NCBI GenBank assembly: GCA_036570425.1
Contig: DATCYF010000006.1
Coordinates: 62,001 to 126,000, forward strand
From: Rhizorhapis sp036570425
Lineage (GTDB): Bacteria > Pseudomonadota > Alphaproteobacteria > Sphingomonadales > Sphingomonadaceae
Reading direction: 5' to 3'
DNA length: 64,000 nucleotides
Numbering within the stretch: the stretch's first letter is position 1; the number at the start of each line of letters is the position of its first letter. The translations under genes were made by a program, and so were the position numbers. This document shows, in pieces, positions 35,332-44,948 of this stretch. Under the pieces are notes generated by a model that was not told the origin of the DNA, did not search any database, and was given only the letters and a program-made list of their open reading frames with translations.

Positions 35332-36002
35332 CGTTACCGCTGCTGATCCTGCGGCCGGAGCCCGGCGCATCCATGACTGCGGGCAGGGCGACAGCGCTTG
35401 GATTGCAACCTGTTTGCTATCCCTTGTTCCAAGTGCGCCCTTGCGTTTGGGATGCGCCTGATCCTGCCGAATTCGATGCCATAATGCTGACCAGCGCCAA
35501 CGCACTGCTGCATGGCGGTCCGCAACTCGACCGGTTCAAGCATTTGCCAGCATTTGCGGTGGGGGAGGCCACCGGCGAAGCTGCCCGGGAGGCGGGGTTT
35601 ACCGTGGCGGCGGCGGGTCGATCTGACGTAAACGCGCTTGTAAAAATCGTTGCTGCCCAAGGTTATCGTCGCATTTTCCATCCCTGCGGCCGGGATCGAC
35701 GCACCTTTGATCCGGCGCCTCTCGCAATCATCCACCGCTATGTTTATGAGGCGGCGGAGGCGGGGGATGCCAAAGGGTTGCAGGCGGCGATGCCTGAAAA
35801 AGCCGTGGCCCTGCTCCATTCCCCCCGTGCTGCGCGCCGATTGGCCAAGCTTATAGCCCTCCCGGAGCGGCAGCGGCTGCAGGTTGCCGCCATCAGTGCG
35901 GCTGTGTTCAATGCAGCGGGTGAGGGCTGGGGACCAGGCGGCATAGCCACCAAGGTCAGCGATGAAGCATTGCTGGCCCTTGCCATAACTTTGTGCAAAT
36001 AA
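35328..36002 (+). CDS. hemD: Uroporphyrinogen-III synthase
   Basis: 224 residues, closing hydroxymethylbilane to uroporphyrinogen III. Start GTG at 35328 overlaps the hemC stop (GTGA). The two-lobed family structure is divergent in sequence: LLILRPEPGASMTAGRATAL, DAIMLTSANAL, FAVGEATGEAAREAGF. The product is somewhat short but within the family range. Confidence comes largely from the hemC coupling plus these segments. Confidence 0.9.
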   Translation: MTLPLLILRPEPGASMTAGRATALGLQPVCYPLFQVRPCVWDAPDPAEFDAIMLTSANALLHGGPQLDRFKHLPAFAVGEATGEAAREAGFTVAAAGRSDVNALVKIVAAQGYRRIFHPCGRDRRTFDPAPLAIIHRYVYEAAEAGDAKGLQAAMPEKAVALLHSPRAARRLAKLIALPERQRLQVAAISAAVFNAAGEGWGPGGIATKVSDEALLALAITLCK

Positions 36003-36038
36003 GATGAGCCGATTTTTTGCGAGAGTAAAGCGACGATA

Positions 36039-36929
36039 ATGGGCCTTCAAGAAGAGAGCGCCGGATACCGGACGAAAGGCGCATATAGCATCCGTACCGT
36101 GGTGATCCTGCTAATTCTCGCCTTCGCCTGCGGCCTTGCCGCTATGGGCTGGGCAACGAGCCGATGGCATGGCTGGTGGGACAGGAAGCAGGTTGTTGTT
36201 CAGGAACAGCGGCCCGGCGCACAGGACATGATCAATAACGATGCGGGCGTGAAAGGCCGCGCAGTGGATGCACCTCCGCCCGTAATTGAAGGGGATCACG
36301 CAGCCGCGCTCACGACCAGGGTATCGGAATTGGAAGACCGCATTTCCCGCATCAATGTGCAAGCACAGGCAGCGTCCGGCAATGCGGCACGCGCCGAGGG
36401 GCTGCTGATCGCCTTCGCCGCCCGCCGGGCGCTCGATACCGGCGGGCCGCTGGGATATATTGAAGGCCAGCTTCGCCTCCGCTTCGGCCGCGCGCAGCCG
36501 CGCGCCGTCGCCACAATCATCAATGCCGCACGGGAGCCGGTAACATTGCAGGATCTGCAGGCTGGCCTGGTGGAGATCGGGCCTGAATTGACAGGCAGGG
36601 GACCGAGCGAGAAGTGGTGGGAGGATGTGAAGCGCGAAGTGGGGGAACTCGTCGTCCTGCGTCAGTCAGGCACGCCTTCACCCCTGCCACAACGACGGTT
36701 GGAACGGGCCTCGCACATGTTGGAAGCTGGCCGTCCTGCGGCTGCCCTGGCTGAAGTAACGCGCATGCCGGGCCGCGCGGCGGGGAGCAAGTGGATGGAA
36801 CAGGCCCGCCGCTATATCGAGGCTCGGCGGGCATTGGACCTGATTGAAACCGCCGCGATCCTGGAACCGCGCCGTTTGCGTGCAATAGATGGAGCGACGG
36901 TGGACGAACCCTCGCCGCTGGCTCCATAA
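36039..36929 (+). CDS. Mitofilin/COG4223-like inner-membrane protein, hem-linked
   Basis: 296 residues. A cytoplasmic N-terminus, one transmembrane helix (TVVILLILAFACGLAAMGWA, about residues 20-39), a coiled-coil region (ALTTRVSELEDRISRINVQAQAA) and a helical C-terminal domain. This architecture resembles alphaproteobacterial mitofilin-like proteins, often encoded between hemD and hemY. hemY is not visible here. Role in envelope or membrane structure is inferred from family only. Confidence 0.78.
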   Translation: MGLQEESAGYRTKGAYSIRTVVILLILAFACGLAAMGWATSRWHGWWDRKQVVVQEQRPGAQDMINNDAGVKGRAVDAPPPVIEGDHAAALTTRVSELEDRISRINVQAQAASGNAARAEGLLIAFAARRALDTGGPLGYIEGQLRLRFGRAQPRAVATIINAAREPVTLQDLQAGLVEIGPELTGRGPSEKWWEDVKREVGELVVLRQSGTPSPLPQRRLERASHMLEAGRPAAALAEVTRMPGRAAGSKWMEQARRYIEARRALDLIETAAILEPRRLRAIDGATVDEPSPLAP

Positions 36930-36951
36930 TCGAAGAATCGGCGCTGGTTCT

Positions 36952-38625
36952 CTACTCCGCCAGCGCCACGCCGGGACTGCGCGGATCGGCAGCCCCCTCC
37001 CAGCGATCGCCGACCCACTCCGCCGCATTGGCCTTCAGCCCCAGCTTCCCTGATGTGACCTTGTGGCCAAGACGTTCCAATGCCGGTTTCATGCTTTCGC
37101 CCCAAGGCCCTTCTTCCAATATCAGGCCTTCGCTGTTGAAAAAGACCAGCGGCAGCGCAATGGCTTGCCGGGCGGAAAGTCCCCAGTCAAAATGGGCGAT
37201 CAGGGCCTTGGCCACTTGCATGATGATGGTCTTGCCCCCTGCTGCGCCTATGGCGAAGACGGGTTTGCCCGATGCGTCATAGACGATCGTGGGCGACATG
37301 GAGGAGAGGGGCCGTTTACCGCCTTCCACCCTGTTTGCGACCGGCGCGCCATCCCTTTCCGGGGCGAAAGTGAAGTCTGTCAGTTCATTGTTGAGGAAAT
37401 AGCCATTGGCAATCAGTTGGCTTCCAAACGCTCCTTCAATCGTGGAGGTCATGGACACGATGTCTCCGTCGCCGTCGATCGCCACGAAATGAGTTGTGCC
37501 GTGGACTTCTGACGAAATGGCGGCTGTTCGTTTCTGTGCGCCGGATGGATGGCCCGCCTCATAGCTTTTCAGAGCGGCAGCGAGTGAGATCAGCTTCGAT
37601 CGCTTGACGAGATAGGCGGGATCAAGGAGGCCAGCGACGGGCACCTCTACGAAATCGCGGTCGCCCAGATATTTTTCGCGATCGGCATAGGCAAGCTGCA
37701 TCGCTTCCCCGATGACATGCCAGCTTTCCGGATTGTCCTTTCCGAGCTTCGCCATATCGAAGCGTTCGACCATGGCCAGAATTTGCAGCACGGTAATAGC
37801 GCCGGAGGAGGGCGGCCCCATGCCGCAGACGGTATAGACGCGATAATGGCCACAGATGGCCGGGCGTTCCTTCGCTTGATACGTGGCCAGATCCTGCGCT
37901 GTCATGACGGCCGGATTGCGAGGCGCGCTTGCGAGAGCAGCCACGATCTCTTCGGCATTGTCGCCCGTGTAGAAGGCATCAGGACCCTCCGCCGCCAGTT
38001 CTTTGAGAAAGCTGGCGAGTTCGGAATTCTTGATGATAGCACCCACAGGAGCGGGCCCTCCTTCGCGCCAGTACAGTGCCTGTGCTTTCGGAAATTCCTT
38101 CCAGAGCGCGGCCATTCTTTCCAATCGGCCGTGGAGCACCTCATTCACTTCAAAGCCGCCCTCGGCCAAGTGGATGGCGGGCTGGAACAAGTCAGCCCAC
38201 GGCAGCTTTCCCCATTTCCGATGCGCCATCGCCATCAGCCGCACATTGCCTGGCACGCCGACGGACAACCCGCCCGGCATAGCCTGCCTGAAGGCCCTGG
38301 GCTTGCCATCGGGTCCAAGGAAGCGACCCGGCTTCGCTCCTGACGGGGCGGTTTCGCGCCCATCTATTGTATCGATCAGGCCTGACTGCCCGTCATGGTG
38401 AACCAGAAAGCCACCGCCGCCAATGCCGCTCGATTGCGGCTCAACGACGTTAAGCGCCAGCATCATCGCCATGGCTGCATCAGTGGCCGAGCCGCCCTTG
38501 CGCAATATCTCCTGGCCTGCGGCACTGGCGCGGGGGTCGGCTGAGGAAACGACGCCGCCTGCTGCGAGCGCGGTCGAGAAGGGCAGCGCAATGAGGAGCA
38601 GGAAGGAAAGGATTAGGCGACGCAT
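36952..38625 (-). CDS. ggt: Gamma-glutamyltransferase (periplasmic)
   Basis: 557-residue precursor with a signal peptide (RRLILSFLLLIALPFSTALA). Autocleavage should occur before the first Thr of HGTTHFVAIDGDGD (about residue 380), giving large and small subunits; ELTDF, PLSSMSPTIV and AAGGKTII are further family marks. It hydrolyses or transfers gamma-glutamyl groups of glutathione. gshA is in the same window but 25 kb away. Confidence 0.94.
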   Translation of the reverse strand: MRRLILSFLLLIALPFSTALAAGGVVSSADPRASAAGQEILRKGGSATDAAMAMMLALNVVEPQSSGIGGGGFLVHHDGQSGLIDTIDGRETAPSGAKPGRFLGPDGKPRAFRQAMPGGLSVGVPGNVRLMAMAHRKWGKLPWADLFQPAIHLAEGGFEVNEVLHGRLERMAALWKEFPKAQALYWREGGPAPVGAIIKNSELASFLKELAAEGPDAFYTGDNAEEIVAALASAPRNPAVMTAQDLATYQAKERPAICGHYRVYTVCGMGPPSSGAITVLQILAMVERFDMAKLGKDNPESWHVIGEAMQLAYADREKYLGDRDFVEVPVAGLLDPAYLVKRSKLISLAAALKSYEAGHPSGAQKRTAAISSEVHGTTHFVAIDGDGDIVSMTSTIEGAFGSQLIANGYFLNNELTDFTFAPERDGAPVANRVEGGKRPLSSMSPTIVYDASGKPVFAIGAAGGKTIIMQVAKALIAHFDWGLSARQAIALPLVFFNSEGLILEEGPWGESMKPALERLGHKVTSGKLGLKANAAEWVGDRWEGAADPRSPGVALAE

Positions 38626-38668
38626 GACGAGGGGTCCCTTTTCAGGTGGGCTGGCAGGGCAGTTTCAA

Positions 38669-39706
38669 TTATGCGGCATTGCTTCCCACTGCCTCGGCAA
38701 TATGGGCAAAACCGTCGCGGGAAAGCAATGCCTTGAGGCCTGCGTTGATTTTTCGGGGGAGTCCCGGTCCTTCAAAAACAAGGGCGCTGTAGATCTGAAT
38801 GAGTGATGCCCCCGCGCAGATGCGGTCATAAGCCTGATTGGCGGAGGATATGCCGCCAACACCTATGAGAGGGATTGCGCCAGCCGTTGCCTTGCGAAAG
38901 TCGCGAAGCCTTTGCAGCGCAAGGTCGTGCAGCGGCGCACCCGACAATCCGCCTGTTTCTCCGGCATGTGGTGAAGCCAGAGGTGGGCGAGAAATAGTGG
39001 TATTGGACACTATCAGCGCATCGACCTTGTGCCTGGCGCTCAGGGCGGCAATGTCATCTATGTCGGCAGGCTCAAGGTCTGGCGCGACTTTCAGGAAAAT
39101 CGGCGGCCCCGCAGATCCCCGCTCCACCATTACGGCAGCGAGCAAGGCGTCGAGTGCGCCCTTGTCCTGCAGCGCGCGCAGACCGGGCGTGTTGGGGGAA
39201 CTGATGTTGATGGCCAGATAATCCGCCAAGGGCGCCATGTTGCACACGCCCGACGCATAATCAGCTATCCGGTCCGCCGCGTCCTTGTTGGCCCCGATAT
39301 TGATGCCGGTGAGGCCGCTCTGCGGGCCATGGCGCTCCAGGCGGGCAATGGCGGCGGCCTGCCCCCCATTGTTGAAGCCCATGCGGTTGATGACGGCGCT
39401 ATCTTCCACCAGGCGGAACAGGCGAGGGCGGGGGTTGCCCAACTGAGGCAGCGGCGTCAGCGTGCCAAGCTCGGTAAAGCCAAAACCCAGACGGTGCATC
39501 TTATGTGCGACCTCGCCATCCTTGTCGAAACCTGCCGCGAGGCCCACTGGATTGGGAAAGCGCAGACCCGCGACTGTGCTTGCAAGTGCCGCGTCCTCAG
39601 CATCCGGTTTCCCGGACGGCAGCAGCGTCATCGCCTTGACCGTCAGACGATGAGCGGTTTCGCCATCCAGGCGGAAAAGCAGCGGGCGTAGAAGGGCATA
39701 GAGCAT
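38669..39706 (-). CDS. pyrD: Dihydroorotate dehydrogenase, quinone type (class 2)
   Basis: 345 residues. The class 2 membrane-associated N-terminus (MLYALLRPLLFRLDGETAHR) is present, with the FMN barrel: GLAAGFDKDGE, NRMGFNNGG, ISSPNTPGLR (catalytic Ser region) and VGGISS. It oxidises dihydroorotate with quinone in pyrimidine synthesis. ATG 39706 starts at the proper family N-terminus; the longer frame to 40321 lies over the divergent gene. Confidence 0.95.
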   Translation of the reverse strand: MLYALLRPLLFRLDGETAHRLTVKAMTLLPSGKPDAEDAALASTVAGLRFPNPVGLAAGFDKDGEVAHKMHRLGFGFTELGTLTPLPQLGNPRPRLFRLVEDSAVINRMGFNNGGQAAAIARLERHGPQSGLTGINIGANKDAADRIADYASGVCNMAPLADYLAINISSPNTPGLRALQDKGALDALLAAVMVERGSAGPPIFLKVAPDLEPADIDDIAALSARHKVDALIVSNTTISRPPLASPHAGETGGLSGAPLHDLALQRLRDFRKATAGAIPLIGVGGISSANQAYDRICAGASLIQIYSALVFEGPGLPRKINAGLKALLSRDGFAHIAEAVGSNAA

Positions 39707-39808
39707 AATCGCGCCTATGCCAGCGCTGCGGGCGTGGGTCAAAGCCATTGCTCTTGCGGTATATCCGCAAATGGCTATGGCGGACCCGTAACGGAAAGCA
39801 GAGATGGA

Positions 39809-40993
39809 ATGCTGCGCATAATTGGTCGATTCCTCAAGGTTACAGGCACATTCCTGCTCTTCACCGTGGTGGCGCTCTGCCTTGCCACTGTTCTGGTGCC
39901 GCCTTTCCTCGATCGCATCTACTACGAAGGGCCGCTCAGTTCCCACTATAATGGAGAGCGCTTTTTCAACCCTGATGGCGGCGAGGACTTTACCGTGCCC
40001 AAGGGCCGCAGCCGGGGAGGTGTGCTTGCCCGCTGGTTCCTGGGCGCGGACGAGCGGCCGGAATGGCCCGAAAATGTGGCAGTGCAACCATCGAAGCCGC
40101 AGATGAACGTGCAATCCGGAGAGATGAAGGCCGTCTGGGTTGGTCACGCCACGGTGCTGGTGCAGGCGGGTGGACTCAATATCCTTACCGATCCGATCTG
40201 GTCGGATTATGCCAGCCCCTTCCCGCCGCTGGGCCCCGAGCGTGTAACGAAGCCGGGCATTCGCTTCGAGGATCTGCCGAAGATCGACCTCGTTGTGGTC
40301 AGCCATAATCATTACGATCATATGGACCTGCCCACGCTGAAAAGATTATGGGCGCGGGACCGCCCGCTGATCGTCACGAGTCTTGGTAATGACAGCATTA
40401 TCTCGCAAACAGGCGCGAAGGCGGTCGCGCTGGATTGGGGTCAGAGCGTGGACGTGCGGCCGGGCGTTCGTGTCGTCGTTACCCGCAATCACCACTGGGG
40501 GAGCCGTTGGGGGGCTGACCGCAATCGGGCGCTCTGGTCCAGTTTTGTGATCGAAACGCCGGAGGGAAATATCTTTTTTGGTGGCGATACGGGCGGGGGG
40601 GACATGAAATGGCCGGAGGAGGCAGCCTCCTATGGGCCGGTTCGTCTGGCGATCATTCCGATCGGCGCATTTCGCTTCTATGCGGGCCAAATGTCATCAG
40701 GCACTCATATCGGTCCGCGCGATGCCGTGAAGATATTTGAAGGGCTGCAGGCAAGCTACGCTATCCCCATTCATTGGGGAACCTTCCGCCTGTCCTATGA
40801 GGCTTACGATACGCCGCCCAGGATGCTGGACCTGTTCGTGCGATGCGCGGGGCTGAGCCCTGAGCGCTTTTCGGGGAAGGTTATTGGTCGACCCATGGAC
40901 GTGCCTGCGTTCAGCGTATCCCAAAAGGGAGCGCCTTCGATCGATCCGGCGAACTGCCGCGAAGGATCAAAGGCGCTGCGGGTCCTCAAATAG
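39809..40993 (+). CDS. Membrane-anchored metallo-beta-lactamase-fold hydrolase (NAPE-PLD/UlaG-like)
   Basis: 394 residues. One N-terminal transmembrane helix (FLLFTVVALCLATVLVPPFL) anchors a zinc-hydrolase domain: GHATVLVQAGGLNILTDPIWS, SHNHYDHMDLPTL (H-x-H-x-D-H near residue 178), GDTGGGDM and PIHWGTFRLSYE. The motif order is that of N-acylphosphatidylethanolamine phospholipase D-like enzymes. The substrate is likely a lipid or phosphoester, by family. ATG 39809 follows GGAAAGCAGAG. Confidence 0.87.
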   Translation: MLRIIGRFLKVTGTFLLFTVVALCLATVLVPPFLDRIYYEGPLSSHYNGERFFNPDGGEDFTVPKGRSRGGVLARWFLGADERPEWPENVAVQPSKPQMNVQSGEMKAVWVGHATVLVQAGGLNILTDPIWSDYASPFPPLGPERVTKPGIRFEDLPKIDLVVVSHNHYDHMDLPTLKRLWARDRPLIVTSLGNDSIISQTGAKAVALDWGQSVDVRPGVRVVVTRNHHWGSRWGADRNRALWSSFVIETPEGNIFFGGDTGGGDMKWPEEAASYGPVRLAIIPIGAFRFYAGQMSSGTHIGPRDAVKIFEGLQASYAIPIHWGTFRLSYEAYDTPPRMLDLFVRCAGLSPERFSGKVIGRPMDVPAFSVSQKGAPSIDPANCREGSKALRVLK

Positions 40994-40995
40994 AT

Positions 40996-41421
40996 TTATT
41001 GCTGCGGCGTCACCGTGCGCGCATATTGGCCGTCGCCTTCGGGGGCCGCGATAATGTCGCGTGTCGTTGTACCCTTGTTCACTGTCGCCGTTGCAGGATC
41101 GCCCACATCCGAGCGGATGCCCGCATCGGTGGTGCCTGTGTCGGCCGCCTTCAACAGACCGTGCTCGGCGGCGCTGCGCGCGGCCTCTCCGCCGAACATA
41201 GCTTCCAGGGCCTGACGACTGGCGTCGTTGGATGCCGCCCTTCCAGCCGCGCCCGACTGGGGTGGAACAAGCGAGAAGTCAGGTGGGACAACGAGCGGAG
41301 CAGCACGCGTAACGGCGAATTCGTCCGGTCGGTCCCGGTTGAATACACCCCCGCCCGAACCACAGGCGGAAAGGCCGAGAGCCATGGCACAAAGGCCGAA
41401 GCCCGCAACAAATTTACGCAT
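40996..41421 (-). CDS. BamF-like lipoprotein (DUF3035)
   Basis: 141 residues with a lipoprotein signal (FGLCAMALGLSACGSGG, lipobox LSAC). After it, NRDRPDEFAVTRAAPLVVPPDFSL matches the R-x-x-PDEF-x-V-x-x-x-x-PL-x-x-PPDF signature of DUF3035/BamF, an alphaproteobacterial partner of the outer-membrane barrel-assembly complex. The start overlaps the lspA stop by eight bases. It is translated from an ATG at 41421; the frame further upstream lies within lspA. Confidence 0.85.
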   Translation of the reverse strand: MRKFVAGFGLCAMALGLSACGSGGGVFNRDRPDEFAVTRAAPLVVPPDFSLVPPQSGAAGRAASNDASRQALEAMFGGEAARSAAEHGLLKAADTGTTDAGIRSDVGDPATATVNKGTTTRDIIAAPEGDGQYARTVTPQQ

Positions 41422-41926
41422 TTCTTTTCTCCACTTTGGTCCCCTTGTCGCGCAGCAGGAGCGCGCGCGCAAGCAGGATCAACACACCTATGGTAATGGC
41501 CGCATCAGCAAGATTGAAGATCAAAAAAGGCCGCCATTCGCCGATGTGAAAATCGGCAAAATCCACCACATAGCCAAAGCGCACCCGATCAAGGATATTG
41601 CCAAGCGCGCCGCCCAGCACGAGACCCAACGCGAGAACGTCGCCGCGTGCCTTTTCCCGCCACATCCAAACCGCAACGAAACCAGCGATGACGGCGGTCA
41701 AGCCAACCAGCACCCATCTCATGGCATCGGAATCGGCGCGGAAAAAGCCCATCGACACGCCGAAGTTGCGGACGAAATGAAGGTCGAAAAAGGGCAGCAA
41801 CTCTATCGTCTGCCGCGATTGCAGCGCGAGCGGATATACCACGATATATTTCATGATCTGATCGCTCAGGAAGATGGCTGCCGCGGCGATCATGCCGAGC
41901 TTTCGGTGGTTTGCCTGGATGGCCAT
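41414..41926 (-). CDS. lspA: Lipoprotein signal peptidase (signal peptidase II)
   Basis: 170 residues, four transmembrane helices. The catalytic aspartates are in GNILDRVRFGYVVDF and FNLADAAITIG, and N in FVRNFGVSMG is conserved. It removes signal peptides from prolipoproteins after lipidation. ATG 41926 (MAIQANHRK); an upstream TTG at 41947 is unlikely. It lies directly downstream of ileS on the same strand, the standard order ileS-lspA. Confidence 0.95.
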   Translation of the reverse strand: MAIQANHRKLGMIAAAAIFLSDQIMKYIVVYPLALQSRQTIELLPFFDLHFVRNFGVSMGFFRADSDAMRWVLVGLTAVIAGFVAVWMWREKARGDVLALGLVLGGALGNILDRVRFGYVVDFADFHIGEWRPFLIFNLADAAITIGVLILLARALLLRDKGTKVEKRNA

Positions 41927-42020
41927 GCCGTTTTCTTGCTTCCCCAATCTGTCGCTTCGCTGAATCTGTCTCAGTTCTCGTCTCTTTTCGTCTTGCTCAC
42001 TGTGAGAAGGGCGATGTGCC

Positions 42021-44918
42021 TCATGCGTTCAGCACATCCTCACACCGTTCGCAAAGCGCGCCATCCTCTGGCACTTCCGGTAGCAAACGCCAGCAGCGGC
42101 CGCATTTGTGGTAATCGGAAGGCTTGACGCAAACCCCTTCGCTCCCAGGCTGCATGTCCACCTTGGCGACAATGCAAATTTCCGCGAAATCGATATTCTC
42201 TGCCTCTGCGATCTCCCCCATGGAGACTTCTGCTTCCAGACTGGAACGGATCGTTTTTTCGCGGCGCAGGGGTTCGATGGCTTCCGTGACCTCCTCGCGG
42301 GCCGAACGGATGGCGGACCATTTGGCATCAAGTGTGTCCGCCTTCCATTTGGCATCCACTTCGGGCCATTCCAGGAAATGCACCGATCCCTCCTCACTGG
42401 GGAAGCGGCTTTGCCAGACTTCCTCGGCGGTGAAGGGAATGACCGGCGCGGCGTAGCGGACAAGCGCATGGAACAGCGTGTCGAGCACAGTGCGATAGGC
42501 GCGTCGCTTGGGATCTGCGGGCGCATCGCAGTAGAGGCAATCTTTGCGGATATCGAAAAAGAAAGCGCTGAGATCATCCTGCGCGAAGGAGGTGAGCGCG
42601 CGCATATAGCGGCCGAATGTGAAGCCATCCGTGGCGGCGCGGAGTTCCGCGTCCAATTCGGCCAGGCGATGGAGAATGTAACGCTCCAACTCCGGCATTT
42701 CTGCGACGGGCACTCGCTCGCTCTCATCGAAATCGCTGAGCGCCCCAAGCATATAGCGAAAGCTGTTGCGCAGCTTGCGATAAGCGTCGGAGGAACCGGC
42801 CAATACTTCCTTGCCGATGCGGACATCGTCGAAATAATCAGTCGAGGCGACCCACATGCGCAGAATGTCCGCGCCGCTTTCGGCGATGATCTTCAACGGA
42901 TCGACGACATTGCCCAGCGATTTGGACATTTTACGGCCTTGCTGGTCGAGCGCAAAGCCATGGGTAAGTACGGCGTCATAAGGTGCGCGGCCGCGTGTGC
43001 CGCAGCTTTCGAGCAGGGAGGACTGGAACCAGCCGCGATGCTGGTCGGAGCCTTCGAGGTAGAGGCTGGCGCGAACCCCTGCACCATAGCGTGCCTCGAC
43101 GACAAAGCTGTGCGTTGAGCCGCTGTCGAACCAGACGTCGAGAATGTCGTTCACGATTTCATAGTCGTCGAGCCTGTGATCCGGACCAAGCAGCGCCTGG
43201 TGATCCGCCCCGAACCACGCATCTGCGCCGCCGGTCTTGAACGCCTCAATGATGCGGGCGTTGACTTGGGGATCGTTCAGATACTCGCCGCTCTGGCGGT
43301 GCACATACAGCGCGATTGGCACACCCCAGGCCCGCTGGCGGCTGATGACCCAGTCTGGACGACCTTCGACCATGGAACGGATGCGATTTTTCGAACGCTC
43401 CGGCACCCAGCGGGTGTTCTCGATGGCGTAGAGAGCGATGCCGCGCAGCGTAGGGGCGTTCGAAAGCCCCTCTCCTTCAGAGGAAGGATGGGGGATGGAA
43501 ATAGATTCCCCCACGCCCAGCCCTCTCCCCGGAAGAGGAGAAGGTCTATCCATCGGAATGAACCATTGCGGCGTGCAGCGATAAATGATCCGCGCCTTTG
43601 AGCGCCAGCTGTGGGGATAGCTGTGCTGAAAATCCGCCGACGCGGCCAGCAACGCGCCTGCTTCGCGCAGGTCAGTGCAGATCGGACCGTCGGGAGCATT
43701 GAACTTCGGATTGATGACTGACCCCTGGCCGCCGAGCCAGAGCCAGTCCTCGCGATAGCGCCCATCATCCGTGACGGCGAAAACCGGCTCGATGCCGATT
43801 TTCTTGCAGGCGATAAAGTCCTCTTCACCATGATCGGGTGCCATGTGGACAAGGCCCGTACCGGCGTCCGTGGTGACATGCTCGGCAGCGATGAAGGGGC
43901 GGGGCTTGGCGAAGAAGCCCTCGAGTTTGTGCATCGGATGGCGAGCAATCGCTCCGGCCAGATCGGAGCCTTTACCCGACCAGACAATATGTTCATCGGG
44001 GATGGTGAAATAAGCGCGTCCGGCCAAAGCAGGGATCAGGTCTTTGGCGAGAAGAATCGTTTCGGCTGGCCACGGCGAAGCAACCGGACCCTCGCTGACG
44101 GCAGCGGCGACTTGTATCGCCACATAATCGATGTCCTCTCCATAGGCGATTCCCTGGTTCGCAGGAATCGTCCACGGCGTCGTCGTCCAGATCACTGCCA
44201 GCGCGCCGACCAGTTCGGGCGCATTGGGTGCTTCGACAATCTCGAACGCGACATCGATCTGCGTCGATGTCACGTCCTCATACTCGACCTCGGCCTCGGC
44301 AAGCGCGGTCTTTTCGACCGGGGACCACATCACCGGCTTTGCGCCGCGGTAAAGCTGTCCGCTTTCCGCAAACTTCAGAAGCTCCGCGACGATCGCGGCT
44401 TCCGCCTCATATTTCATGGTGAGATAAGGATCGTCCCAGTCACCCAGGATACCAAGGCGCTGAAACTGTGCCTTTTGCACGTCCACCCATTTGTCGGCAT
44501 AGGCGCGGCATTGGGCGCGGAATTCCTGCGGGGGGACTTCGTCCTTGTTCTGCTTTTTCTTGCGATATTCCTCTTCGATCTTCCATTCGATGGGAAGACC
44601 GTGACAATCCCAGCCGGGGACATAAGGCGCATCCTTGCCCAATAGCGACTGGCTGCGGACGATGATGTCCTTCAGCACCTTGTTCATCGCATGGCCCATA
44701 TGGATGTCGCCATTGGCGTAGGGCGGGCCATCGTGCAGAATAAAGCGCTCCCGTCCTTTGCGCTGTTCGCGCAGACGGTCATAGATGCCGATCTTTGCCC
44801 AGCGCTCGGCCATGGCCGGTTCCTTCTGCGCCAGTCCCGCCTTCATGGGGAAGGCGGTGACGGGAAGGAAGACGGTATCCTTGTAGTCCTCGGTCTTTTT
44901 GCTGGGCGTATCGGTCAT
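42021..44918 (-). CDS. ileS: Isoleucyl-tRNA synthetase, with an in-frame repeat insert
   Basis: 965 residues. HIGH motif DIHMGHAMNK, KMSKS motif GRKMSKSLGN, editing domain between, and a C-terminal zinc site (CGRCWRLLPEVPEDGALCERC). Residues 460-484 (bases 43467-43541) look foreign: the sequence reads ...FIPMDRP, then SPLPGRGLGVGESISIPHPS and SEGEG, then LSNAPTLRGIAL. The rest is uninterrupted and family-like, so the enzyme should be functional. ATG 44918 (MTDTPSKKTED) is preferred because the frame beyond about 44940 runs into a palindromic repeat; 44924 is a close alternative. Confidence 0.95.
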   Translation of the reverse strand: MTDTPSKKTEDYKDTVFLPVTAFPMKAGLAQKEPAMAERWAKIGIYDRLREQRKGRERFILHDGPPYANGDIHMGHAMNKVLKDIIVRSQSLLGKDAPYVPGWDCHGLPIEWKIEEEYRKKKQNKDEVPPQEFRAQCRAYADKWVDVQKAQFQRLGILGDWDDPYLTMKYEAEAAIVAELLKFAESGQLYRGAKPVMWSPVEKTALAEAEVEYEDVTSTQIDVAFEIVEAPNAPELVGALAVIWTTTPWTIPANQGIAYGEDIDYVAIQVAAAVSEGPVASPWPAETILLAKDLIPALAGRAYFTIPDEHIVWSGKGSDLAGAIARHPMHKLEGFFAKPRPFIAAEHVTTDAGTGLVHMAPDHGEEDFIACKKIGIEPVFAVTDDGRYREDWLWLGGQGSVINPKFNAPDGPICTDLREAGALLAASADFQHSYPHSWRSKARIIYRCTPQWFIPMDRPSPLPGRGLGVGESISIPHPSSEGEGLSNAPTLRGIALYAIENTRWVPERSKNRIRSMVEGRPDWVISRQRAWGVPIALYVHRQSGEYLNDPQVNARIIEAFKTGGADAWFGADHQALLGPDHRLDDYEIVNDILDVWFDSGSTHSFVVEARYGAGVRASLYLEGSDQHRGWFQSSLLESCGTRGRAPYDAVLTHGFALDQQGRKMSKSLGNVVDPLKIIAESGADILRMWVASTDYFDDVRIGKEVLAGSSDAYRKLRNSFRYMLGALSDFDESERVPVAEMPELERYILHRLAELDAELRAATDGFTFGRYMRALTSFAQDDLSAFFFDIRKDCLYCDAPADPKRRAYRTVLDTLFHALVRYAAPVIPFTAEEVWQSRFPSEEGSVHFLEWPEVDAKWKADTLDAKWSAIRSAREEVTEAIEPLRREKTIRSSLEAEVSMGEIAEAENIDFAEICIVAKVDMQPGSEGVCVKPSDYHKCGRCWRLLPEVPEDGALCERCEDVLNA
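43467..43541. repeat. 75-bp palindromic repeat inserted in frame in ileS
   Basis: Two small hairpins (CCTCT-ccttc-AGAGG and CCTCT-ccccgga-AGAGG) flank a central TGGGGGA/TCCCCCA inverted repeat. Its length is a multiple of three with no stop in the read frame. A half copy lies at 14937-14963. Confidence 0.75.
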
Positions 44919-44948
44919 TTTCATCCGGGAATGCTGAACCCGCCTGTC

